From contig NZ_CP033972.1 in assembly GCF_003855095.1 (NCBI RefSeq), forward strand, positions 4,402,001 through 4,466,000: a stretch of 64,000 nucleotides of DNA. The letters run 5' to 3'. Shown piece after piece: positions 18,817 through 27,568 of the stretch. This stretch comes from Gordonia insulae (GTDB taxonomy: Bacteria; Actinomycetota; Actinomycetes; Mycobacteriales; Mycobacteriaceae). The notes beneath the pieces were generated by a model. The model had not been told where the DNA came from. It worked only from the letters and a program-made list of their open reading frames with translations, and did not search any database. Both the position numbers and the translations under genes were made by a program. How positions within the stretch are numbered: position 1 is the stretch's first letter; the number at the start of each line of letters is the position of its first letter.

Positions 18817-19299
18817 ATGACGTCCGCGCAGGAACGGTTCGGGTCGGCGCGGGTGGCACGACTGGCCACGGTGGGATCGAACCCCGCGGGATCGAACCCC
18901 GTGGGATCGAACACCGTGGAATCGAACACCGTGGGATCTGAGACCGTGCCGCACCTCGTGCCCATCGTGTTCGCCCTCGACTCCGATGGCCGGACGGACG
19001 CGATCTACAGCTGCGTCGACCACAAGCCGAAGCGCACGCAACGCCTTCGACGCCTCGCCAACATCGCCGCCAATCCCGCGGTGTCCCTCCTCGTCGACCA
19101 TTACGACGACGACTGGACAGCCCTGTGGTGGGTCCGCGTCGACGGACGGGCGGCCGTGGTCGACGCCGACAGCCCGGCGGGCTCCACCGCGATCGACGTG
19201 CTCGCCGAGAAGTACGCCCAGTACCGCACCGACCGACCCGACGGACCGGTCATCGTCGTGCGTGATCTGCGATGGCATGAGTGGGTGGCGCGACCCTGA
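18817..19299 (+). CDS. PPOX-class F420-dependent split-barrel protein (Rv0121c-like) with repeat insertion
   Basis: A 160-residue split beta-barrel protein of the pyridoxamine-phosphate-oxidase superfamily. RVARLATVG, PHLVPIVFALD and NPAVSLLVDHYDDDW are characteristic of the TIGR03668 group of putative F420-dependent oxidoreductases. Between the first two strands, where relatives have a short turn, this protein carries about 25 residues of GSN-type pentapeptide repeats. The window also has F420-dependent fgd 2 kb away, so F420 is likely made by this organism. The gene ends 20 bases before the convergent ABC transporter gene. Confidence 0.72.
   Translation: MTSAQERFGSARVARLATVGSNPAGSNPVGSNTVESNTVGSETVPHLVPIVFALDSDGRTDAIYSCVDHKPKRTQRLRRLANIAANPAVSLLVDHYDDDWTALWWVRVDGRAAVVDADSPAGSTAIDVLAEKYAQYRTDRPDGPVIVVRDLRWHEWVARP
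18873..18947 (+). repeat. 15-bp in-frame tandem repeat, five copies
   Basis: Five consecutive 15-bp units start with GGGATCGAACCCCGC; the first two differ at one base, and later units accumulate a few changes. They encode pentapeptides of the form GSN(P/T)(A/V). The near-identity of the units points to recent slippage or a variable-number repeat. Confidence 0.85.
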
Positions 19300-19319
19300 C
19301 CGGTCGGCGCGACCCCGGA

Positions 19320-21218
19320 TCACGCCGTGAGTTCGGAGACCGTCGCCGGTGCCTGGTCGGCGAACTGCGTGCGGTAGAGCTCGGCGTATCGCCCGTTGCG
19401 GGCCAGCAGGGTCGCATGGTCGCCTCGCTCCACGATCCGGCCGTGCTCCAGCACGGCGATCTCGTCGGCGGCGCGGATGGTCGACAACCGGTGTGCGATG
19501 ACGAGCGACGTACGTCCGACCAGCGCCTCGGAGAGCGCTTCCTGCACAGCCGCTTCCGACGTCGAGTCGAGGTGTGCGGTCGCCTCGTCGAGGATCACCA
19601 CCGACGGTTGCGCCAACAACAGCCGCGCGATGGTCAGCCGCTGACGTTCCCCGCCGGACAGCCGGTAGCCGCGCTCGCCCACGACGGTGTCGAGACCGTC
19701 CGGCAGCGACGTCACCAGGTCGTCGAGCCGCGCCCGCCGCAAGGCATCCCAGATCTTTTCCTCACCGGCCGTCGGGTCGGCGAGCGCGAGGTTGGCGCGC
19801 ACGGTGTCGTGGAAGAGGTGGCCGTCCTGGGTCACCAATCCGACGGTCCGATGCACGGATGCGCTCTGCAGATCGCGGAGGTCGACACCGTTGAGGCGGA
19901 TCGACCCGGTGTCGACGTCGTAGAGGCGGGTGGCAAGGTTGGCGATGGTCGACTTCCCGGCGCCCGAACTGCCGACCAGTGCGGTCATCGAACCGGCCGG
20001 GACCTCGAGGTCGATCTCGTGCAGCACCGTCGCGCCACCGCGATTATCCAGTTGCGCAACCTCTTCCAGCGAGGCCAGCGACACCTTGTCGGCCGATGGA
20101 TAGGCGAAGGAGACGTCGTCGAAACGGACCGACACCGGGCCCGACGGTACCTTCTGCGCATCCGGCTTGTCGGCGATCAGCGGCTCGAGGTCGAGCACCT
20201 CGAAGACACGCTCGAAACTGACCAGCGCACTCATGATCTCGACGCGGGCGTTGGCCAGCGCGGTCAGCGGCGCATACATCCGGGTCAGCAACAGGGCGAG
20301 GGAGACGATCGCGCCGGCCGACAGGTGGCCGCCGACGGCGAGCCAGCCGCCGAGACCGTAGACCAGGGCGAGCGCCAGTGCCGACACCAATGTCAGCGCG
20401 GTCATGAAGTAGGCCTGCAGCATCGCGCGACGAACACCGATGTCGCGCACCTGATCCGCGCGGTCGGCGAACTCCCTCGACTCGATGTCGGGACGGCCGA
20501 AGAGCTTGACCAGCGTCGCACCGGGAGCCGAGAACCGCTCGGTCATCTGCGTGGACATCCGTGCGTTGTATTCGGCCGCCTCCCGGGACAGGGCGGCCAT
20601 CCGTTTGCCCATCCGGCGCGCGGGGACCACGAACACCGGCAGCAGCACCAGCGCGAGGATGGTCACCTGCCAGCTGATCGCGAGCATGACACCGAGCGTC
20701 AGCACCAGCGTCACGGCATTCGACACCACTCCCGACAACGTGTCGCTGAACGCGCGCTGCGCCCCGATGACGTCGTTGTTGAGACGACTCACCAGCGCGC
20801 CGGTGCGGGTGCGGGTGAAGAACGCGACCGGCATCTTCTGCACGTGGTCGAAGACGGCGCGGCGCAGATCCAGGATCAGACCCTCGCCGATGTTCGCCGA
20901 GAACCATCGGGTGGCCATGCCGGCCGCCGCCTCGATCACGGCGATCAGGGCGATGACCAACGCCAGCCCGACGATCGCACCACCGCTTCCGCCTGCGGTG
21001 ATCAGGTTGACCACCCGGCCCGCCAGCAGCGGTGTCACCACGGTCAGCAGAGCCGTGAGTACCGACAACACCAGGAAGATCGCGATCCGCCGCCGATGTG
21101 GCTCGGCGAACGTGGCGATCCGGCGCAGTGTGGTGCGACGTTCACCTCGTAACGCGCGGGCCTCCGGCGCGTTCATCGACTTGTACATGGTGTCCCAGCC
21201 CACCGATTCCATGCTCAT
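19320..21218 (-). CDS. ABC exporter, fused permease and ATPase
   Basis: A 632-residue half-transporter. Residues about 50-330 form the six-helix exporter domain and residues about 375-620 the ATPase. The ATPase has Walker A GSSGAGKST, signature LSGGERQRLT, Walker B VVILDEATAHLD and H-loop VIAHRLST. It should work as a homodimer in the cytoplasmic membrane. The substrate is unknown, and the multidrug/lipid-exporter type is the safest description. The frame extends three codons further, but a TACCGT box 7 bases before this ATG supports a leaderless start. It is divergent from fgd. Confidence 0.9.
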   Translation of the reverse strand: MSMESVGWDTMYKSMNAPEARALRGERRTTLRRIATFAEPHRRRIAIFLVLSVLTALLTVVTPLLAGRVVNLITAGGSGGAIVGLALVIALIAVIEAAAGMATRWFSANIGEGLILDLRRAVFDHVQKMPVAFFTRTRTGALVSRLNNDVIGAQRAFSDTLSGVVSNAVTLVLTLGVMLAISWQVTILALVLLPVFVVPARRMGKRMAALSREAAEYNARMSTQMTERFSAPGATLVKLFGRPDIESREFADRADQVRDIGVRRAMLQAYFMTALTLVSALALALVYGLGGWLAVGGHLSAGAIVSLALLLTRMYAPLTALANARVEIMSALVSFERVFEVLDLEPLIADKPDAQKVPSGPVSVRFDDVSFAYPSADKVSLASLEEVAQLDNRGGATVLHEIDLEVPAGSMTALVGSSGAGKSTIANLATRLYDVDTGSIRLNGVDLRDLQSASVHRTVGLVTQDGHLFHDTVRANLALADPTAGEEKIWDALRRARLDDLVTSLPDGLDTVVGERGYRLSGGERQRLTIARLLLAQPSVVILDEATAHLDSTSEAAVQEALSEALVGRTSLVIAHRLSTIRAADEIAVLEHGRIVERGDHATLLARNGRYAELYRTQFADQAPATVSELTA

Positions 21219-21225
21219 GACGACC

Positions 21226-21231
21226 ACGGTA
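21226..21231 (-). promoter_or_regulatory. -10 element of ABC exporter gene, leaderless
   Basis: TACCGT on the minus strand is 7 bases before the ATG at 21218. Confidence 0.5.
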
Positions 21232-21390
21232 GAACTTAAAGCTCACTTGAAGTCCACTCGGTGGGTCGGATTTCGCACACGGCGAACCGGGCGCAGCGCG
21301 TTCGGGCGGCCCTGAGTACGTTGGACCCAGAGTGATCGATCGGTGAACCGCGAGCTCGACGAGCCGCGGCCGGCAGGAGCGAGGTAAGAC

Positions 21391-22407
21391 GTGGCAGCAG
21401 AACTCAAGCTCGGATTCAAGGCGTCGGCGGAACAGTTCGACCCGCGGGAGCTGGTCGAGATCGCGGTGGCGGCCGAGCAGCACGGCATGGACTCGGTGGC
21501 GGTCAGCGATCACTTCCAGCCGTGGCGGCACAACGGCGGACATGCCCCGTTCTCGCTGGCCTGGATGGCGGCGGTCGGCGAGCGTACCGAGCGGGTGCAG
21601 ATCGGGACGTCGGTGATGACCCCGACGTTCCGCTACAACCCCGCGGTGATCGCGCAGGCCTTCGCGACGATGGGTTGCCTGTACCCGGGGCGCATCATGC
21701 TCGGCGTGGGTACCGGCGAGGCGCTCAACGAGTACGCGACCGGGTTCCAGGGGGAGTGGCCCGAGTTCAAGGAGCGCTTCGCTCGGCTGCGTGAGTCGAT
21801 CAAGCTCATGCGTGAGCTGTGGACCGGCGACGAGGTGGACTTCGACGGCGAGTACTACAAAACCCAGGGCGCCTACATGTACGACGTGCCCGAGAAGCCG
21901 ATCCCGGTCTACGTCGCCGCGGGTGGCCCGGTGGTGGCCCGCTACGCGGGACGGGCCGGCGACGGTTTCATCTGCACCTCGGGCAAGGGCGCCGACCTGT
22001 ATCAGGAGAAGCTGATCCCGGCGGTCAAGGAGGGGGCGGAGAAGGCCGAGCGCGACTTCGAGACGATCGACCGGATGATCGAGATCAAGATCTCCTACGA
22101 TCCGGATCCCGAACTGGCGCTGGAGAACACCCGTTTCTGGGCGCCGCTCTCGCTGACCGCCGAGCAGAAGCACAGTGTCAACTCGTCGACGGAGATGGAA
22201 CGGCTGGCCGACGAACTGCCCATCGAGCAGGTCGCCAAGCGCTGGATCGTCGCCTCTGATCCGGACGAGGCGGTGGAGAAGGTGAAGTTCTACACCGACT
22301 GCGGCCTCAACCACCTGGTGTTCCACGCCCCCGGACACGACCAGCGCCGGTTCCTGGAGAACTTCGAGAAGGACCTGGCACCCCGCCTGCGCACGCTGAC
22401 GGTCTGA
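21391..22407 (+). CDS. fgd: F420-dependent glucose-6-phosphate dehydrogenase
   Basis: A 338-residue luciferase-like TIM-barrel enzyme that oxidises glucose-6-phosphate and reduces coenzyme F420 in the cytosol. The N-terminus [19 protein letters not shown], the [18 protein letters not shown] segment and [18 protein letters not shown] closely match mycobacterial Fgd1. The GTG start has GGAGCGAGG about 7 bases upstream. In mycobacteria fgd is followed directly by pta and ackA. Here a 5-kb block with a LysR regulator and other genes lies between, so the operon link is broken. Confidence 0.95.
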   Translation: MAAELKLGFKASAEQFDPRELVEIAVAAEQHGMDSVAVSDHFQPWRHNGGHAPFSLAWMAAVGERTERVQIGTSVMTPTFRYNPAVIAQAFATMGCLYPGRIMLGVGTGEALNEYATGFQGEWPEFKERFARLRESIKLMRELWTGDEVDFDGEYYKTQGAYMYDVPEKPIPVYVAAGGPVVARYAGRAGDGFICTSGKGADLYQEKLIPAVKEGAEKAERDFETIDRMIEIKISYDPDPELALENTRFWAPLSLTAEQKHSVNSSTEMERLADELPIEQVAKRWIVASDPDEAVEKVKFYTDCGLNHLVFHAPGHDQRRFLENFEKDLAPRLRTLTV

Positions 22408-22440
22408 GGCCGGAAACCGGAGGGCGCGGGAGATCAGAGC

Positions 22441-23328
22441 CTAGGAGATGCCGACCGCCGAACGCAGTAGTTCCAGGATGCGTTCGGTGGCCTGACTTCC
22501 ACCGGTTCGGTGATGGCGTCGCACCCAGATCGACCGGGTCGGTGTCGGCTCGACGATCCGGACCGCGCACACCTCCGCGGGCATCCCGACGAGGGCGAGT
22601 TCGGGGACGACGGTGAGCCCGACCCCGGCCGCGACGAACCGGATCGCGGTCGGATAGTCCTGGGTCTGGACCCCGAAGTCGGGTGTGAAGCCGGTTGCCA
22701 CACAGGCGTCGATGAGGGCCTGGCGGCAGGGCCCGCGGGCGATGTCGTTGTCCACCCACGACCGGGTGCTCAGCTCCTGCAGCGGCACGCACTCGAGCCC
22801 GGCGAGCGATGACTCCGCGTGCACCACCGCGTAATACGGTTCGGTGACCAGATGCTCTCGGTCATAGCCGGCCATGCCGGACGTCGCGGCGCCGTCCACG
22901 TAGACCTCGACGTCGGGTCCGTACGGGGTGTCCTCGGCCAGCTCGACGAGCCGGAGATCCAGCCGGACGTCGGGGAACTCGCGGGTGATGGTGGCGACGA
23001 CGGGTGGGATCCAGGTGGTACCCGCCGAGGCGAAGTAGCTGACCGACAGCCGCCCGGCGCGCCCGACCCGCAGATCGTTGACGATCCCGTCGAGACGCGC
23101 GAGATGGTCGAAGACCCCTGCCGACTCCTCGGCCAGCATCAGCCCGGCCTCGGTCGGGAGTACGCCGCGACCGTCGCGTTCGACCAGCGCGAGACCGGTC
23201 TCGCGCTGCAGGGCCGAGATCTGCTGACTCACCGCCGACGACGTGTATCCGAGTGCTTTCGCCGCTCCGCCGATCGACCCCTCCGCGACGACGGAGCGGA
23301 ACACACGGAGGCGATGCGGATCGATCAT
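22441..23328 (-). CDS. LysR-family transcriptional regulator
   Basis: A 295-residue regulator with an N-terminal winged helix-turn-helix (residues about 3-60, with GGAAKALGYTSSAVSQQISA) followed by a periplasmic-binding-protein-like effector domain. It is divergent from an EamA transporter gene, the usual arrangement in which a LysR protein controls its neighbour and itself. A TAGCTT box 6 bases before the ATG suggests a leaderless message. The palindrome CAAT-N5-ATTG in the intergenic region is a possible binding site. The effector is unknown; the EamA neighbour suggests a metabolite that is exported. Confidence 0.9.
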   Translation of the reverse strand: MIDPHRLRVFRSVVAEGSIGGAAKALGYTSSAVSQQISALQRETGLALVERDGRGVLPTEAGLMLAEESAGVFDHLARLDGIVNDLRVGRAGRLSVSYFASAGTTWIPPVVATITREFPDVRLDLRLVELAEDTPYGPDVEVYVDGAATSGMAGYDREHLVTEPYYAVVHAESSLAGLECVPLQELSTRSWVDNDIARGPCRQALIDACVATGFTPDFGVQTQDYPTAIRFVAAGVGLTVVPELALVGMPAEVCAVRIVEPTPTRSIWVRRHHRTGGSQATERILELLRSAVGIS

Positions 23329-23334
23329 GAAGCC

Positions 23335-23340
23335 AAGCTA
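23335..23340 (-). promoter_or_regulatory. -10 element of lysR-type gene, leaderless
   Basis: TAGCTT on the minus strand precedes the ATG by 6 bases, adjacent to the palindrome in the divergent promoter region. Confidence 0.4.
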
Positions 23341-23343
23341 TAG

Positions 23344-23356
23344 CAATGCTTAATTG
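23344..23356. promoter_or_regulatory. Candidate LysR operator palindrome
   Basis: CAAT-GCTTA-ATTG forms a short dyad within an AT-rich patch between the divergent lysR and EamA genes. GCAATG also recurs directly at 23343-23348 and near 23360. LysR regulators typically bind such interrupted dyads; assignment is inference. Confidence 0.35.
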
Positions 23357-23409
23357 TCGGCAATGAATAGTCACTTGTGCTAACTGCTGAAGCTCGCGAT
23401 GCTGGTTCC

Positions 23410-24459
23410 ATGTTGATGCGCACCTCTGCCCCGCCCGCCGGGCCCGCCGTCGCCGCATCGGTGACCGTGGCGCTCTGGGCCTCCGCTTTCGTGGTGATCC
23501 GCGATCTCGGGCCGGTCTTCTCGCCGGGTGCGATGGCGTTTCTCCGGCTGCTGTTCGGCGTCGCGGCACTGACCGTCATCCTGGTCATCTCGCGTCGCCG
23601 CACTGCGACTGCCGCTTCTCGCGCGCCCCGATGGCCGCGGGGTCGTGGCCTCGGGCTCGTCATCGCCTACGGCGTCGCGTGGTTCGGTGCCTATAGTGTC
23701 GTGCTGAACTGGGCCGAGCAACATCTCGATGCCGGCACCGCGGCGCTGTTGGTCAACCTCGCGCCGATCATCGTCGCCGTCTACGCGGGTTTCTTTCTCG
23801 GCGAAGGCTTTTCCCGAATGTTGGTGCTCGGTATCGTCATCTCGTTCAGCGGCGTCGTGCTGATCACGGTCGGTGGCGGCGGTGCGCATGCGGATTGGCT
23901 GGGACTGGCCCTGGGCGTGATCACCGCAGTGCTCTACGCCGCCGGGGTGCTGTTGCAGAAGGTCGCGCTGCGCGACGTCGACGCCGTCACCGCCACCTGG
24001 TTGGGTGCGGTGGCGGGATTGGTCGCGACCCTGCCGTTCGCGCCGACCGCATTCCGTGAACTCGGTGCGGCCGACCCCGGTCAGATCGCGTGGCTGGTCT
24101 TCCTCGGCGTCGGACCCACCGCCATCGCGTTCACCACCTGGGCGTACGCGCTCGCTCGCACGGATGCGGGCGCACTGGCGGCCACCACCCTGGCCGTCCC
24201 GGCGATCGTGATCGTGATGTCGTGGCTGTTCCTCGGGGAGTTGCCGTCCGCTGTCCGCATCGTCGGCGGCGTCCTGTGTCTGGCAGGGGTGGCCATCGGT
24301 CGCGGACTTCTCCGCATCCGGTCACGCCGTGTCGTGGGGACAGAGGTCCGCGATGTCCTCGGCGACGAGGGCGCATCTGGCGCAGAGGGATCGGGCGCAG
24401 GGGGATCTGGCGCAGGGGGATCGGACGCAGGGGTATCGGGGGCGGCCCGGACTCGTTAG
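23410..24459 (+). CDS. EamA/DMT family transporter with repeat-bearing tail
   Basis: A protein of about 349 residues with ten hydrophobic helices in two homologous halves, the EamA (RhaT-type) drug/metabolite exporter architecture. The first half starts VTVALWASAFVVIRDLGPVFSPGAMA and the second near residue 160. Such exporters move amino acids or other metabolites out of the cell. After the last helix a cytosolic tail carries GAxGS pentapeptide repeats. Start choice is uncertain: ATGs at 23410 and 23416 and a GTG at 23377 are in frame. The divergent LysR gene is the likely regulator. Confidence 0.82.
   Translation: MLMRTSAPPAGPAVAASVTVALWASAFVVIRDLGPVFSPGAMAFLRLLFGVAALTVILVISRRRTATAASRAPRWPRGRGLGLVIAYGVAWFGAYSVVLNWAEQHLDAGTAALLVNLAPIIVAVYAGFFLGEGFSRMLVLGIVISFSGVVLITVGGGGAHADWLGLALGVITAVLYAAGVLLQKVALRDVDAVTATWLGAVAGLVATLPFAPTAFRELGAADPGQIAWLVFLGVGPTAIAFTTWAYALARTDAGALAATTLAVPAIVIVMSWLFLGELPSAVRIVGGVLCLAGVAIGRGLLRIRSRRVVGTEVRDVLGDEGASGAEGSGAGGSGAGGSDAGVSGAARTR
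24379..24438 (+). repeat. 15-bp in-frame tandem repeat, four copies
   Basis: Four 15-bp units related to GGCGCAGGGGGATCT encode GAEGS, GAGGS, GAGGS and DAGVS near the C-terminus of the EamA protein. The second and third units differ at one base only. Confidence 0.8.
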
Positions 24460-24462
24460 GGT
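24457..24462 (+). promoter_or_regulatory. Putative -10 element of secreted-protein gene
   Basis: TAGGGT overlaps the stop codon of the EamA gene and lies 27 bases before the next ATG, allowing a short leader that contains a GAGGAG ribosome-binding site. Confidence 0.4.
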
Positions 24463-24489
24463 TGATCGGAGAACTCGAGGAGTCCCCGC

Positions 24490-25158
24490 ATGCGGAAACT
24501 GACCGTACCCATCGCCGCCGCTGCCGTTGTCGCCGCGGCCGGCGGGATCACCATGGTCGTGGTCGATCCCTCGCCGACATCTGCCGCGCCGAATCTCGCC
24601 CGTTCGTCGTGCGGGAGCTTCGACGGCTTCGGTCCGGCACCTGACTGCGGCGTCGTGATCAACGGCAAGACCGTGCGGGTCGAGTTGCGCAACAACGGAG
24701 TTCGCCCGATCCCGGTCGTCTGCACCCTGGGTCGCGTCGGCGCGCAGTCGCCGACCGCCAGCACGACCATGGGGCCGGGCGCGCGGGGGGTGCTGAGCGC
24801 GACGTCGGCGCTGTCGGGCGGGCAGGCGTACGTCGTCGACTGTCAGAGCGCCGTGCCCGTCGCCAAGGAGATCTCCCGCACCGCGGTGTTCACCGCCCAC
24901 TTCGCCGCGCCCGAACGCACCACGTCGAGTGGGCCGCGGTTCGTCCGCCCGGCACCCCCGGACAGATCCACGCCCACACTGACCGTGCCGCGGGTGCGTC
25001 CGTCCTCGTCGGCGACTCCCACTGTGACGACGCCCACTGTGACGACTCCTCCTGCGACGACGACCCGTGAGTTCCGTCCGTTCATCCCGCGCCCGACGAC
25101 GCCATCTCCTGACGGACCCGACAGCACCACGACCACGACGACCACACCCGCTCGCTGA
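24490..25158 (+). CDS. Secreted protein with Thr/Pro-rich C-terminus, unknown function
   Basis: A 222-residue protein with an N-terminal signal peptide: MRKL, then an alanine/valine core, then a likely cleavage after TSAAP at about residue 33. The mature part has a compact region of about 110 residues with cysteines in SSCGSF, PDCG, PVVCTLG and VVDCQS, which could form two disulfides. It ends in a low-complexity tail rich in Thr, Pro and Ser, likely cell-wall spanning or glycosylated. No lipobox or sortase motif is seen. I do not recognise the family. GAGGAG is placed eight bases before the ATG. Confidence 0.72.
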   Translation: MRKLTVPIAAAAVVAAAGGITMVVVDPSPTSAAPNLARSSCGSFDGFGPAPDCGVVINGKTVRVELRNNGVRPIPVVCTLGRVGAQSPTASTTMGPGARGVLSATSALSGGQAYVVDCQSAVPVAKEISRTAVFTAHFAAPERTTSSGPRFVRPAPPDRSTPTLTVPRVRPSSSATPTVTTPTVTTPPATTTREFRPFIPRPTTPSPDGPDSTTTTTTTPAR

Positions 25159-25203
25159 CGCCACCCGCAGCACCGTCCGATATGGGCGACGGAGCTGGTC
25201 GGA

Positions 25204-25209
25204 TACCGT
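25204..25209 (+). promoter_or_regulatory. -10 element of TetR-type gene, leaderless
   Basis: TACCGT is followed by 8 bases and the ATG at 25218. In-frame ATGs at 25182 and 25212 lie upstream of it or too close to it. Confidence 0.4.
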
Positions 25210-25217
25210 TGATGACC

Positions 25218-25766
25218 ATGGATCGTGACCGCATGGTGGACGTCGGGGTGGCCCTGATGTCGCGCTTCGGCGCCAAGGCGCTGAGCCTGACATCCGTGGC
25301 GCGTCAGGCGGGTGTGGCCCGTGCGACGGCGTATCGGATGTTCGGCGGCAAGGACGCGCTCATCGCGGCGATCGTCGAGCGGGAGGTCGCGACGCTCCGG
25401 GTGAAGTTGCGCGAGTGGGCCGACACGGCTCCCGACGCGCCCGGCAAGGTGCGTGCGCAGATTCTCCACGTGTTGCCCTACATTCGCGAACACGAAGCGC
25501 TGCAATACATTTTGCGCAACGAACCGGAGGAGATCGTCCGTTCCCTCGTCGCCACCAAGGATGCGACCGGACCGACATTGATCCACCTCATCGTCGCCGA
25601 GGCGCTGCCGGATCTGCAGCCGGAGATCGGTGATCGGCTGTACCCGGGTCCGGAAGGGGCCGCCGAGTTCCTGGTGCGCACCATCTACTCGCTGATGCTG
25701 ATCCCCGACAGCGCTCTCTCGGACGAGGAGATCGCCGATCTCGTCGTCCGCGCGATCGTGAGGTGA
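25218..25766 (+). CDS. TetR-family transcriptional regulator
   Basis: A protein of about 182 residues with an N-terminal helix-turn-helix (MDRDRMVDVGVALMSRFG, then LTSVARQAGVARATAYRMFGGKDAL), typical of TetR regulators. The ligand-binding domain is shorter than average. The start was chosen by the -10 spacing; an upstream ATG would add 12 residues. It precedes a FAD-linked oxidase gene on the same strand, which has its own candidate promoter, so control of that gene is possible but not shown by any operator I could identify. Confidence 0.85.
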   Translation: MDRDRMVDVGVALMSRFGAKALSLTSVARQAGVARATAYRMFGGKDALIAAIVEREVATLRVKLREWADTAPDAPGKVRAQILHVLPYIREHEALQYILRNEPEEIVRSLVATKDATGPTLIHLIVAEALPDLQPEIGDRLYPGPEGAAEFLVRTIYSLMLIPDSALSDEEIADLVVRAIVR

Positions 25767-25831
25767 GGCGGTCGGGCGGCGCGCTTCGCGTGGAGTTCCG
25801 GGGTCGCGCCATTCCCCGGCCGCGTGACAGT

Positions 25832-25837
25832 TAGGGT
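25832..25837 (+). promoter_or_regulatory. Putative -10 element of FAD-linked oxidase gene
   Basis: TAGGGT lies 33 bases before the ATG. A strong GAGGAGG ribosome-binding site is at 25855-25861. Confidence 0.45.
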
Positions 25838-25870
25838 GAATGTGTAACGCACCCGAGGAGGCCGGTCGCC

Positions 25871-27502
25871 ATGAACATCCACGCCGATTCACCGAGAACC
25901 GATGAGACCGCCCTGCCGGTGGTGCATCTGCGCAGGCCACGATGGGGCGACCCCGCGACGCCCGGCGAGCTCCCGGCGGCCGCGGCCGCGCTGGTCGGCG
26001 CCGACGGCACCGAGCGACGGGGTGTGGCCCCCGACGACGTCGTGCTCGCCGAACCGCAGCTACCGGTGGACGCCCGTTCGGCGCTCGTGGAGGCGCTCGG
26101 CGAGCATCATGTGATCGACGATCACCGCTCGCGCATCGATCACACCCGGGGATACTCGACGCCCGACATCCTCGCGCTCCGCAGCGGGGACGGCACCGAT
26201 GCGCCGGACGTCGTCGTGACGCCCGGCTCGCACGACGATGTGCTCCGCGTGCTGGAGATCTGTGCCGAGCATCGGGTGGCAGTGGTGCCGTTCACCGGCG
26301 GGACGTCGGTGGTCGGTGGTCTGGCGCCCGATCGGACCGGATTCGCCGGGGTCGTCACCGTGGACCTCGCCCGGCTCGACGAGCTCGTCGACATCGACGA
26401 GATCTCGCGCACCGCAACCCTGCAGGCCGGTCTGCGTGGCGTGCGGGCCGAAGAACTGTTGCGCGCCAAGGGCTATACCCTCGGCCACTTCCCGCAGTCC
26501 TATGCCGGCGCCGGTATCGGCGGCTATGCGGCGACCCGCTCGGCCGGGCAATCGTCGGCGGGGTACGGACGCTTCGACGACATGGTGGAGGGCATGGTTC
26601 TGGCGACGCCACGCGGCACCATCGCACTCGGCGCGGCGCCGAAGTCGGCTGCCGGCCCCGACCTGCGGCACCTGGTGCTCGGTTCCGAAGGGGTTCTGGG
26701 CATCATCACCGAGGTCACCGTGCGGGTCCATCCGGTGCCCGACCATCGCGTGTTCGAAGGCTGGCATTTCGACGACTTCGACGCCGGTGCCGCGGCGCTG
26801 CGCGCGCTGGCGCAGGACGGGCCGATGCCGACGGTGCTGCGGCTGTCCGACGAGATGGAGACCGCGATCAATCTCGCCGATCCGGACGGGGCCGGCGGGA
26901 CCGACGCGGCCGGACCCACGGGCGGATGCCTGGCCGTGATCGGCGTCGAGGGTGCGCACGACGAGGTGGAGGCCCGCCATGCGGCCGTCACCGCGGTGCT
27001 CGAGCGGGCCGGCGGCGTCTCGATGGGCGAGGGGCCGGGAGAGTCGTGGCGGACCGGCCGATTCCGGGCGCCCTACCTGCGTGATCCGCTCCTCGATGCC
27101 GGCGTGCTGGTGGAGACGCTCGAGACCGTCACTTACTGGTCGCGTCTCGCCGACCTGAAGGTCTTGGTCACGGCGGCGTTGACCGACACCCTCACCGCCG
27201 CAGGCACCGCACCGCTGGTGATGTGCCACATCAGCCATGTCTACCCCGCCGGTGCCTCGCTCTACTTCACCGTGGTCTGTCCGCAGACCGACGACCCGAT
27301 CGCGCAGTGGGCCGCTGCGAAGACCGCGGCCAACGACGCGATCCGTGCCGCGGGCGCGAGCATCACCCATCACCACGCGGTGGGCCGCGATCACCGCGCG
27401 ACCTATCACGCCGAGATCGGGGACTTGGCACTCGACGCCCTGCGCGCGGTCAAGGTCGCGCTCGACCCGGCGGGCGTCTGCAATCCGGGCATCCTGATCT
27501 GA
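25871..27502 (+). CDS. FAD-binding oxidase, alkyl-DHAP-synthase (AgpS)-like
   Basis: A 543-residue flavoprotein of the VAO/PCMH family. The FAD domain shows DVVVTPGSHDDVLRVLEIC and VVPFTGGTSVVGG at about residues 115-155. GHFPQSYAGAGIGGYAATRSAGQSS and LGSEGVLGIITEVTVRVHP follow. The C-terminal half contains the active-site HHHAVGRDH motif near residue 500. The segment RSRIDHTRGYSTPDILALRSG resembles alkyldihydroxyacetonephosphate synthase and its mycobacterial homologue Rv3107c. Real ether-lipid synthesis is unproven in these bacteria, so a 2-hydroxyacid dehydrogenase role is the alternative. GAGGAGG nine bases upstream supports the start. Confidence 0.82.
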   Translation: MNIHADSPRTDETALPVVHLRRPRWGDPATPGELPAAAAALVGADGTERRGVAPDDVVLAEPQLPVDARSALVEALGEHHVIDDHRSRIDHTRGYSTPDILALRSGDGTDAPDVVVTPGSHDDVLRVLEICAEHRVAVVPFTGGTSVVGGLAPDRTGFAGVVTVDLARLDELVDIDEISRTATLQAGLRGVRAEELLRAKGYTLGHFPQSYAGAGIGGYAATRSAGQSSAGYGRFDDMVEGMVLATPRGTIALGAAPKSAAGPDLRHLVLGSEGVLGIITEVTVRVHPVPDHRVFEGWHFDDFDAGAAALRALAQDGPMPTVLRLSDEMETAINLADPDGAGGTDAAGPTGGCLAVIGVEGAHDEVEARHAAVTAVLERAGGVSMGEGPGESWRTGRFRAPYLRDPLLDAGVLVETLETVTYWSRLADLKVLVTAALTDTLTAAGTAPLVMCHISHVYPAGASLYFTVVCPQTDDPIAQWAAAKTAANDAIRAAGASITHHHAVGRDHRATYHAEIGDLALDALRAVKVALDPAGVCNPGILI

Positions 27503-27555
27503 GTCTCCACGCGAGCCTCGGGGCGACTCACGACATGCATTCGGGTTCCGGCCGA

Positions 27556-27561
27556 TAGGCT
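27556..27561 (+). promoter_or_regulatory. -10 element of pta, leaderless
   Basis: TAGGCT is followed by 7 bases and the pta ATG. Confidence 0.5.
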
Positions 27562-27568
27562 GGTCGCC

